A stretch of DNA of 64,000 bases from an uncultured Holdemanella sp. (GTDB lineage Bacteria; Bacillota_I; Bacilli_A; Erysipelotrichales; Erysipelotrichaceae): contig NZ_CAKVJB010000007.1 in the NCBI RefSeq assembly GCF_934754935.1, positions 1 to 64,000 on the forward strand. The letters run 5' to 3'. This document shows, in pieces, positions 54,428 to 61,235 of this stretch. The translations under genes were made by a program, and so were the position numbers. Within the stretch, counting starts at the first letter, position 1, and each line of letters starts with the position of its first letter. The notes under the pieces were generated by a model. The model was given only the letters and a program-made list of their open reading frames with translations. It ran no database searches and was not told the DNA's origin.

Positions 54428-56239
54428 ATGCCTAAAAAAAATGTAAAGAATGGTAAAAAATCAAATAGAGTAATCAGTAAATTTTTGACAATATTCATGA
54501 TTGCAGCTTTGGCATTATTGATTTTTCAAATCATTAATTTGAATTTATTACCAATGAAACTCATGATCTTAGTGTCTTTAGTCTTAATCATATTGACTTT
54601 GATTATTATATTAATGTTGCATTTTAAAGCTCGTAAGTTTTTTTCAAGACTTTTAATGGGACTAATTGCACTATGTATGTGTGCTGGTTTAGCTTTTGGC
54701 AATTATTTTATTTTTAAAACGGATAATACTTTTGACAAGGTGACAAGTCTTGCGGATAGTAAGGCCACTTCTACTTCGATTGTTGTTTTAAAGGCTTCTT
54801 CGATTGAAAAAGAGAAGGATCTTGCTGGTGCTAAGATTGGTACGATCATGGATATGGATGAAGAGGCTACAAGTCGTATGTTGAAGGATTTGGATTCAGA
54901 CAAGATCAAATATACGACGAAGGATTATTCTTCATTGGATGATATGATGGAAGCTTTATATGATAATGAAGTAGATGCGATTTGTTTAAATGAAAAGTAT
55001 CGTGATATTTTGCATGAGGGGGATTCTTATTTTAATTTCCAAACGGATTCTCGCGTCGTGCATCAAAATGTGCATTATACAAAAGTTACTAAGACAGATA
55101 ATCCAAGTGATCCAGTAAATAATATTACTAAGGATACGTTTACTGTATTAGTGAGTGGTAATGATTCGTATGGTACGTTACAAGATTCAAATACGCGTAG
55201 TGATGCCAACTTATTATTAACGGTCAATCCTAAAACAGGTACGATTTTAATGACAAGTATTCCTCGTGATTATTATGTAGAACTTGTTTGTCCAGACAAT
55301 GAAGAACAAGCTTGTCCTGAGGGTAGTTATGATAAATTAACACATTCGGGTTTAATGGGTGTTAAGAGTACGGAAAAGACAATTGAAAAAGCTTTGGGAA
55401 TCACAATTAATTATAATATTCGTATTAACTTTTCGAGTGTTGTAAGTTTAGTAGATGCTTTAGACGGTATTGATTTGGATATTAAAAAAGGTGAAGAAGT
55501 CGATATCTTCTATACGAATTCTCAGCCTGGTTTAAGTGTTGGTAAGCATCATGTGGATGGTGAAACAGCATTAGCTTTTGCGCGTGAAAGACATGCGTAT
55601 GCGGATGGTGACAACCAGCGTGTTCGTAACCAACAAAAAGTATTTAAAGCCATGTTTAAACGTATGATCTCACCTAAGATGATCACGAACTATGGTAAGT
55701 TTATGGATGCCTTAGCGGTTGCGTTTGATACAAACCTATCTGGTAATGAAATCAGTAAGTTTGTGAAGTATGAATTAAATTCAATGCCTAAATGGAAGAT
55801 TGAATCTTACGCAATCGTTGCGGATTCAGATACTAAATTTTGTTATCAAGCACAAAGCTATGCGAGTGTTGTAGTGCAAAATGATATTATGAATGAAGTG
55901 GCAAGAAAGAAAATTCAAGCTGTCATTGATGGCAAGAGTTCTGAAACTGTAGAAGATCCTTCTGGATTCTCTCAAACACCAAGCAAAGACAATGCGATTG
56001 GTAATACTGCTGAACTTGAAGCGATGGGCATTATCAATAATAGTGGATCTTCATCAAATTATAGTAGTAATGATTATGATTATGATTATGACTATGGCAA
56101 TGATTATAGTTATGGTAGCAGCAATGATTATGATTATGATTATAGTAATAACTATGATTCAAGCTATGATGATTCAAACTACTACAATCCAGACGATAAC
56201 TATTATGGTGAAGATAGTTATGATGATACGGCTGGTTAA
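54428..56239 (+). CDS. LytR-CpsA-Psr (LCP) family protein with Tyr/Asp-rich tail
   Basis: A 603-residue protein with the same order as the upstream LCP: N-terminal membrane segments, a solute-binding-like part (DDMMEALYDNEVDAICLNEK) and the LCP domain (TVLVSGNDSYG, TSIPRDYYVELV, DKLTHSG, ALAFARERHAYADGDNQR). It differs by a C-terminal tail of about 65 residues made of Asp, Tyr, Ser and Asn (for example NDYDYDYDYGNDYSYG), outside the membrane. The tail is built from hexamer repeats and may bind metal or wall polymer. AGGAGAT precedes the ATG. Confidence 0.9.
   Translation: MPKKNVKNGKKSNRVISKFLTIFMIAALALLIFQIINLNLLPMKLMILVSLVLIILTLIIILMLHFKARKFFSRLLMGLIALCMCAGLAFGNYFIFKTDNTFDKVTSLADSKATSTSIVVLKASSIEKEKDLAGAKIGTIMDMDEEATSRMLKDLDSDKIKYTTKDYSSLDDMMEALYDNEVDAICLNEKYRDILHEGDSYFNFQTDSRVVHQNVHYTKVTKTDNPSDPVNNITKDTFTVLVSGNDSYGTLQDSNTRSDANLLLTVNPKTGTILMTSIPRDYYVELVCPDNEEQACPEGSYDKLTHSGLMGVKSTEKTIEKALGITINYNIRINFSSVVSLVDALDGIDLDIKKGEEVDIFYTNSQPGLSVGKHHVDGETALAFARERHAYADGDNQRVRNQQKVFKAMFKRMISPKMITNYGKFMDALAVAFDTNLSGNEISKFVKYELNSMPKWKIESYAIVADSDTKFCYQAQSYASVVVQNDIMNEVARKKIQAVIDGKSSETVEDPSGFSQTPSKDNAIGNTAELEAMGIINNSGSSSNYSSNDYDYDYDYGNDYSYGSSNDYDYDYSNNYDSSYDDSNYYNPDDNYYGEDSYDDTAG
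56069..56165 (+). repeat. In-frame hexamer repeats in the LCP tail
   Basis: GATTAT units recur in two clusters (about 56072-56092 and 56126-56144), encoding alternating Asp-Tyr. Unit loss or gain would change tail length by two residues without breaking the frame. Confidence 0.7.
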
Positions 56240-56243
56240 AACT

Positions 56244-56267
56244 AAGATACCTTTGGGTATCTTTTTT
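56244..56267 (+). terminator. Terminator of the second LCP gene
   Basis: AGATACC and GGTATCT form a 7-bp stem around TTTG, with six T residues at the 3' side, 5 bases after the stop codon. Confidence 0.88.
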
Positions 56268-56634
56268 AATGCGTAAAATGCAAGGTATGGAGCTATGCCA
56301 GTTGTAAATTTCAAGGATATTGAATGGAAAAAAGAGTCGCTCAAAAGAAACGTGGAAATATCTGCGTTCCTTCTTTTTTCTCAGTATGGCACAGTATACG
56401 CAAAATATCATATTGTTTTCCCATTTCGGAAACTTTTAGTTTATTCACCCTAATATTTTCCGCTATCGCAAACAAATCAGATACGAGGCAAAACACCTTT
56501 TCTAAACGTGTACATTTTAGAAGGTAGGTTTTGTTTTGGTTGTCATGGTTTTGTTTATCCAATATTTTTTTTGAGCTTTCCTCATCATTGCAATTGTATA
56601 TTATCATTTAGCAAACAGACCAATGCATTTTCTA

Positions 56635-56772
56635 ATGAAAATGCCAGATAAACCAATAGACACAAAGGTGATTCAATCACTTATGGCACGTGTTAAAACA
56701 GAAGAAGCAAGAAAGGGAATACAACTTGCAGATCGATTATCGGATATGATTCTATTTCACACTCGGGTCTAG
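56635..56772 (+). CDS. Short possible gene or remnant
   Basis: A 45-residue frame, MKMPDKPIDTKVIQ then SLMARVKTEEARKGIQLADR and a short end. Amphipathic helix content and low bias suggest it derives from a real protein, but there is no good ribosome binding site and no family was recognised. Probably a remnant. Confidence 0.25.
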   Translation: MKMPDKPIDTKVIQSLMARVKTEEARKGIQLADRLSDMILFHTRV

Positions 56773-56890
56773 GAAAATGGTAAAAAGATGGAACAGCCTT
56801 GGGATAGTGATTCTATTATATTCTGTATTTATAGGGATAATAGTTGATTTTCTGCGGCATGTAAGGCATAATACGCATAGAGGATACGTA

Positions 56891-56943
56891 TTAGGGTGAA
56901 GAGCCCGTATATCTATTCAAATTTAGGGTGAAGAGCCCGTATA
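56891..56943 (+). repeat. Two direct repeats before the HipA-like gene
   Basis: TTAGGGTGAAGAGCCCGTAT occurs at 56891-56910 and 56923-56942, period 32 bases; both copies continue with A. Each holds GGG...CCC, able to make a small hairpin. Only two copies are present, so not a CRISPR array. They precede a terminator-like hairpin and may be protein-binding sites in a leader. Confidence 0.65.
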
Positions 56944-56947
56944 CTGA

Positions 56948-56978
56948 GGGTAGGTCTGTACGCCTACCCGTTTCTTTT
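56948..56978 (+). terminator. Terminator-like hairpin before the HipA-like gene
   Basis: GGGTAGG and CCTACCC are perfect complements around an 8-base loop, followed by GTTTCTTTT. It lies 20 bases before the ATG at 56998, so it either ends an upstream transcript or works as an attenuator. Confidence 0.55.
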
Positions 56979-56997
56979 GTTTATTGGAGAAAAGAAT

Positions 56998-58101
56998 ATG
57001 AGATGTATCTTAATGAATAAAAATACACCTGTATTAGAGGCTGAATATATGAGTGGTGTTGGTGTATTCACGAATATATATGCGTTGTATAATACGGACT
57101 ATATGCCTTATCGTTTGTGTGTTTCATGTGTTGAATTGAGTGAATGGTTTAAAAATCGTGGAATTCCATCTTATAGATACCGGTTGGATTTGTTAATGCA
57201 CCGTTTGAATGTACATGCACCAAGTGAATTATTGGATAAGGCTTTTGGCTTATCTTTATCCGATCAATATTGGTTGAAACCAATAGATTTGAATATATCC
57301 CATGATAAGATCAATTTCTTTGAAAACGATTTTGAATACGCTCCATTCATGGATGCTTCTTTATCAAAGAATACGAATTGTATTCAAAATGAATCTTCAT
57401 TATATTCTCCAAATAATACAACGGATGGTATGTTAAGAAAGGCTTGGATTATTGAAGATGGTATTCGCTATTTATTAAAGGGTGGGTATAAAAGCGAAAC
57501 ACTACAACCTTTTAATGAAGTCTTGGCTAGTGAAATTTGTAGAAGACTTGGATTTAATCATGTTGAATACTCTTTGGCTATCTACAAAGATATGGTTGTC
57601 TCTAAATGTCCATGTTTCATTGATGTCAATACAGAGCTTATTACAGCCCGTCAAATTATGAATGACTATGATTCTTATATACATAAATTAGAGTCTGAAG
57701 GTATTGAGGATGCTCGTATTAAAATGGAGAATATGTTTATTTTGGACTACTTAATGTTAAATGAAGATCGGCATTTAAATAATTTTGGCATTATTCGAAA
57801 TGTGAATACACTCAAATGGGTCGATGTTGCACCTATATTTGATAATGGACAAAGTCTTAATATTCAATATGATGGTGAATATAAGTTCTTTCATGAAATC
57901 AAATCCTTTAATGAAATTATTCAAGTTGTACAAGATTTAAATCGCATTGATATAGATAAACTACAAGATTTACCTGCATGGTTTGATGACTTGTTGCATC
58001 AATATCAACATATGACTTCTTATTCAGATCAACGTATTCATAAGCTATGTGTTTTATTAAATCGTCAAATTCATAATCTTAAGTTTTTCTTAAATAGTTG
58101 A
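56998..58101 (+). CDS. HipA-like kinase
   Basis: A protein of 367 residues. The C-terminal two thirds match the HipA-type kinase core: YLLKGGYKSETLQPFNEVLA (ATP-binding Lys), NMFILDYLMLNEDRHLNNF (catalytic Asp-Arg-His and Asn) and WVDVAPIFDNGQSL (metal-binding Asp). The N-terminal 150 residues differ from E. coli HipA. ATG 56998 follows TTGGAGA. No HipB-like DNA-binding antitoxin is beside it, so it may be a stand-alone kinase rather than a toxin half. Confidence 0.8.
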   Translation: MRCILMNKNTPVLEAEYMSGVGVFTNIYALYNTDYMPYRLCVSCVELSEWFKNRGIPSYRYRLDLLMHRLNVHAPSELLDKAFGLSLSDQYWLKPIDLNISHDKINFFENDFEYAPFMDASLSKNTNCIQNESSLYSPNNTTDGMLRKAWIIEDGIRYLLKGGYKSETLQPFNEVLASEICRRLGFNHVEYSLAIYKDMVVSKCPCFIDVNTELITARQIMNDYDSYIHKLESEGIEDARIKMENMFILDYLMLNEDRHLNNFGIIRNVNTLKWVDVAPIFDNGQSLNIQYDGEYKFFHEIKSFNEIIQVVQDLNRIDIDKLQDLPAWFDDLLHQYQHMTSYSDQRIHKLCVLLNRQIHNLKFFLNS

Positions 58102-58151
58102 GATAACACAAGATTCATCTTATAATTGAATCAATCGAAAGGATGTTTGTT

Positions 58152-59021
58152 ATGTATTGTAAAAATTGTGGTCACGAAATTAGTGATGATGCAAAGTTCT
58201 GTTCAAATTGCGGAACAAAAGTAGAAGTAGAAGTCGAAGAAGATACTATTGAACCTATTGAGGTTGTTGATAAAACCCAAGCTAAAGAATGGTATTATGT
58301 AGAGAATAATGATTCTAAAGGTGCATATACTTTAGAAGAAATGAAAGAATTGATTGAATCCAATAAGATCACGGGGTCGACTCTTGTATGGAAGGCTAGC
58401 TTAAAGGATTGGCAAAAACTAGAGGATAGTGAACTCAATGAATTTTTGAGCGTGGATGAAGAAAAGAATTGGTACTATGTAGAAAACAATGATTCAAAAG
58501 GACCTTATTCACAAGAAGAAATGAAAGGTTTTATGGATGCGGGTATTCTTTCAGACAATAGCTTTGTATGGAAAACAGGTATGCAAGATTGGACGCGCTT
58601 AAAAAATACGGAGCTTGCAGGAAATGAAATGCCTGAACCAGAACCTACACCACAACCTTCTTATTATGGTGTCAAAGAAAAGAGTATTGCCTTAAATGTA
58701 GTATTAACGTTTGTGACATGTGGATTGTATGGTCTATATTGGCTATATAGTATTGCCAAAGATTTAAATGATCTATGTGCAAGCCAACACCAAGAAAAAG
58801 GACCCGATCCATTCCTTGTAGTTATATTAAGTATTGTCACTTGCGGTATTTATCATATCTACTATATGTGGAAGGCTGGTAAGATGGTTTCAAGTCTAAC
58901 TAAAAATGGTCAACATTTAAGTGATGATAGTGTTATCTTAATGGTATTAGCCATTCTACAATTATCATTAGTTTCTTATTGCATCCTACAAAGTAATATC
59001 AATGGACTCACAAAAAACTAA
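58152..59021 (+). CDS. Zinc-ribbon, double GYF_2 and DUF4234 membrane protein
   Basis: A protein of 289 residues: zinc ribbon (YCKNCGHEISDDAKFCSNCG), two GYF_2-type repeats (WYYVENNDSKGAYTLEEMKE and WYYVENNDSKGPYSQEEMKG, each followed by a VWK...W..L end) and a C-terminal membrane part with LTFVTCGLYGLYWLYSIAKD and ILSIVTCGIYHIYYMWKAGK, the DUF4234 pattern. ATG 58152 follows GAAAGGATG; ATG 58143 overlaps that site. Likely a membrane scaffold; function unknown. Confidence 0.75.
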   Translation: MYCKNCGHEISDDAKFCSNCGTKVEVEVEEDTIEPIEVVDKTQAKEWYYVENNDSKGAYTLEEMKELIESNKITGSTLVWKASLKDWQKLEDSELNEFLSVDEEKNWYYVENNDSKGPYSQEEMKGFMDAGILSDNSFVWKTGMQDWTRLKNTELAGNEMPEPEPTPQPSYYGVKEKSIALNVVLTFVTCGLYGLYWLYSIAKDLNDLCASQHQEKGPDPFLVVILSIVTCGIYHIYYMWKAGKMVSSLTKNGQHLSDDSVILMVLAILQLSLVSYCILQSNINGLTKN

Positions 59022-59376
59022 GACTTTAGGAATAGTTCTTATACTATTCCTTCTTTTATTATTCTACAAATGTCCTATTCAAACACTTACAGGCTTTCCA
59101 TGTCCAGGATGCAACATGAAAACAAGCCTATATTATTTACTACAATTTAAATTCTCTGAATCCATCTATTATCATGCACTACTTATTCCAACCATTGTTG
59201 TATTTGTATGGATTGTATTCAATTCTAAGAATCAAGAACGAATAAAAAAACTATTGATCATCTGGGCTGTTCTAATGATTATCTATTATATCTATCGAAT
59301 GCTTGTTTATTTTCCGAATAGTCCAATGGTTTATGATAAAAATAATTTAATTTATTTCATATTTAGACACGTATAA
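59002..59376 (+). CDS. DUF2752 membrane protein
   Basis: A 124-residue protein with three hydrophobic segments and the DUF2752 signature CPIQTLTGFPCPGCNMKTSL. It overlaps the upstream gene by 20 bases; DUF2752 and DUF4234-type genes are often neighbours, suggesting joint membrane function. Role unknown. Confidence 0.78.
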   Translation: MDSQKTKTLGIVLILFLLLLFYKCPIQTLTGFPCPGCNMKTSLYYLLQFKFSESIYYHALLIPTIVVFVWIVFNSKNQERIKKLLIIWAVLMIIYYIYRMLVYFPNSPMVYDKNNLIYFIFRHV

Positions 59377-59420
59377 TGTCAATTAAAGATGTATTGTGAA
59401 ATCAAAAGGAGGACAAGAAT

Positions 59421-59714
59421 ATGTCAAACATTTATTTCACAATTACAGGTTTAAACCATTATTACGGAAATGAATTTCTAGAAAAGGAAATGGTCGTATA
59501 TCTAAAGAAAGATAAGGACAATGAATATGATAGGGAAGCCATTAGTGTCAATCTTGCAGGTCTAGGAAAGATTGGATATGTTGCGAATAGTCCATATACA
59601 GTACTAGGAGAAAGCTATAGTGCTGGTAGATTATATGATAAGATTGAAGATGAGGCACAGGGTAAGATCAAGTTCATTCTAGATAAGGGAGTTGTATGTG
59701 AACTTGTAGAATAA
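59421..59714 (+). CDS. HIRAN-domain protein
   Basis: A 97-residue protein consisting only of a HIRAN domain: FTITGLNHYYGNEFLEKEM, KDKDNEYDREAISV and GKIGYVANSPYTVLG. HIRAN domains bind DNA ends or stalled forks in larger proteins. AAGGAGG precedes the ATG. Stand-alone HIRAN proteins are common in Bacillota; role unknown. Confidence 0.8.
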   Translation: MSNIYFTITGLNHYYGNEFLEKEMVVYLKKDKDNEYDREAISVNLAGLGKIGYVANSPYTVLGESYSAGRLYDKIEDEAQGKIKFILDKGVVCELVE

Positions 59715-59747
59715 GTGTATTAAAGAATTGGAATAGGTATAGGTAAG

Positions 59748-60197
59748 ATGTGGTATCAGGGTGACAATAACGTATTGGATGAGCCAAAAATATATTTAGA
59801 TGGTTCATACAAAGATTTTGGATATGGATTCTATTGTTCTTTTGAAGAAAAACAAGCTAAAAGATGGGCTTTAACTAAAAAGAATAGACATGTTGTGAAT
59901 GTATATTCTTATACTGAAAATAAGAATTTAAATTGTCGGATCTTTAAAGAGATGAGTGATGAATGGCTAGACTTTGTGGTTTCATCAAGACAAGGTGAAA
60001 GACATAATTATGATATTGTCGAAGGTCCAATGGCGGATGATACAATTTGGAATTATGTAGATGACTTTGCGCGTGGATTCATTTCTAGAACTGCATTTTG
60101 GGAGTTGGTTAAATTCAAGTATCCTACACATCAAATTGTATTTTGTACAGAAGCCGCTTTGAAATGTCTGGAATATGATAGGAGTTATCAGTTATGA
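59748..60197 (+). CDS. DUF3990 protein (ADP-ribosyltransferase-like toxin candidate)
   Basis: A 149-residue protein that matches the DUF3990 pattern: WYQGDNNVLDEPKIYLDGSY, then KDFGYGFYCSFEEKQAKRWA and VNVYSY, with EGPMADDTIW later. The family has an ADP-ribosyltransferase-like fold and usually pairs with a small partner. Weak ribosome binding site. The next gene overlaps its stop by 4 bases (ATGA), as in toxin-antitoxin pairs. Toxin status is inferred. Confidence 0.7.
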   Translation: MWYQGDNNVLDEPKIYLDGSYKDFGYGFYCSFEEKQAKRWALTKKNRHVVNVYSYTENKNLNCRIFKEMSDEWLDFVVSSRQGERHNYDIVEGPMADDTIWNYVDDFARGFISRTAFWELVKFKYPTHQIVFCTEAALKCLEYDRSYQL

Positions 60198-60661
60198 TGA
60201 ACAAATACTTTAATGAGCCTATTGAAGAGAATGATTTGTTCTATATTTGTTTTCTAATTGAAAAAGTGTCTAGACATCTTCATCAGCGAAACTCATATGT
60301 TGTGAATAAACTTGGATATGATCCTTTGTATCATTTGATAAGTGTCGCCAATGTCTTGCATAGCGAAAATTCAGATCAGGTTGTTTATGATGTAATTGAA
60401 GAATATGGGTTAAAGCAGGGCAATTTTCATATTGAAGATGTAAATCGTGAATTATGTACACATATTCCAACTGAATTGGATATGGGAAAAGTATATACAA
60501 GACTTATAGTGGATACATTATATCCAGATGAAGATTATATTGAAGGTATATTGAGAATCTACAATGATGAAATTTGCAGAACATTAGACGATTATAATAA
60601 TGGTTCCTATTATGAACCTTCTTACGTGATTGCGCGTGCATATAAGAATGGTGAGTTTTAA
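60194..60661 (+). CDS. Partner protein of the DUF3990 gene (possible antitoxin)
   Basis: A 155-residue helical protein, EENDLFYICFLIEKVSRHLH near the start and ALDDYNNG-like tail. It starts inside the end of the DUF3990 gene; GATAGGAG lies upstream. The usual DUF3990 partner is a short DUF3791 protein placed upstream; this one is longer and downstream. The start region FYICFLIEKVSR resembles DUF3791 openings, so it may be an extended relative. Antitoxin role is inferred. Confidence 0.6.
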   Translation: MMNKYFNEPIEENDLFYICFLIEKVSRHLHQRNSYVVNKLGYDPLYHLISVANVLHSENSDQVVYDVIEEYGLKQGNFHIEDVNRELCTHIPTELDMGKVYTRLIVDTLYPDEDYIEGILRIYNDEICRTLDDYNNGSYYEPSYVIARAYKNGEF

Positions 60662-60669
60662 ATAAAAAA

Positions 60670-60697
60670 AGATTGTGGACTTATTGCTCCACAATCT
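60670..60697 (-). terminator. Terminator at the 3' ends of converging genes
   Basis: AGATTGTGGA and TCCACAATCT are perfect complements (10 bp). On the minus strand a run of seven T follows, so it ends the small minus-strand gene; on the plus strand the T tract is absent, so it is weaker for the DUF3990 partner. Confidence 0.85.
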
Positions 60698-60902
60698 TAT
60701 CTAAACTATGAATGAATTCTACAACCATCTTACGTTTGATGTCATCAATTCGAACAAGTTTATTCAAGGCTTCGATTTCATCTTCATTATCGAGACAAAC
60801 GATTTCTCTTCTTAAACGATCGATTTCATCTTCTAAACGATTTTGTTCTTTAATATACTGTTCATGAACAGCTTTGATTTGATTGTATAATTGATTATCC
60901 AT
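60681..60902 (-). CDS. Small coiled-coil protein
   Basis: A protein of 73 residues, almost entirely helical and charged (EQYIKEQNRLEDEIDRLRRE). The start at 60902 (MDNQLYNQIK) follows AGCGGTG; a frame opening at 60965 would add 21 residues. Its stop lies in the terminator hairpin. No family recognised; it is convergent with the DUF3990 pair and divergent from valS. Confidence 0.6.
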   Translation of the reverse strand: MDNQLYNQIKAVHEQYIKEQNRLEDEIDRLRREIVCLDNEDEIEALNKLVRIDDIKRKMVVEFIHSLDKIVEQ

Positions 60903-61003
60903 GTTTACACCGCTTTCTTTAATCATCATATAGTAAAGTAGAGAATAAAACAACTTATTTTTCAAAATGATTTGAGTTTTTACTTTTTCTTTGATAAACT
61001 AAA

Positions 61004-61212
61004 TTCAAAGCGATGACAAGAAGGAGTAATTTACAACTATTCTTTAGAGAGCAGGCGGCTGGTGAAAGCTTGTGTGTAGGGTAGATGAAGGTAGTCTTTG
61101 AGTTGAATTTATGAAACTAAGTAGTAAATTTCGTGACACAGCGTTAATGTGAATGAGAATAAAATTAGGTGGTACCACGTCAAGCACGTCCTATGGGGAT
61201 GTGCTTTTTTAT
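61004..61212 (+). promoter_or_regulatory. T-box riboswitch controlling valS
   Basis: Stem I is closed by TTCAAAG (61004-61010) with CTTTGAG (61096-61102) and includes AAGGAGTAA, the distal GGCGGCTGGTGAAAGC and the likely specifier GTA (61091-61093), a valine codon; the next triplet, GTC, is valine too. The antiterminator T-box AGGTGGTACCACG is at 61167-61179. The terminator is AGCACGTCC/GGGATGTGCT with six T residues (61182-61212). Uncharged tRNA-Val would favour antitermination and valS expression. Confidence 0.92.
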
Positions 61213-61235
61213 ATTTACGGAAAGGATGATTGTGG

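Larger units (their letters stand above)
56268..56997. other. 730-base stretch with degraded coding sequence and a repeat-hairpin leader
   Basis: No convincing intact gene. Short frames occur: 56295-56453 (52 codons, MPVVNFKDIEWKK...) and 56635-56772 on the plus strand and 56341-56607 on the minus strand; none is recognised. The stretch looks like eroded gene remains. Its last 110 bases hold two direct repeats and a terminator-like hairpin before the HipA-like gene. Confidence 0.55.

Noticed and set aside
56034..56411. Tyr/His/Asn-rich minus-strand frame and Met/Ile-rich plus-strand frame at the LCP tail
   Set aside because: Both are alternate-frame readings of the hexamer repeats and have biased, non-protein-like composition.
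56341..56607. 88-codon minus-strand reading frame
   Set aside because: No ribosome binding site, no recognised family, and overlapping plus-strand frames of similar length; probably degraded sequence.
56891..56943. CRISPR array
   Set aside because: Only two copies with a 12-base gap, and no cas genes in the window.
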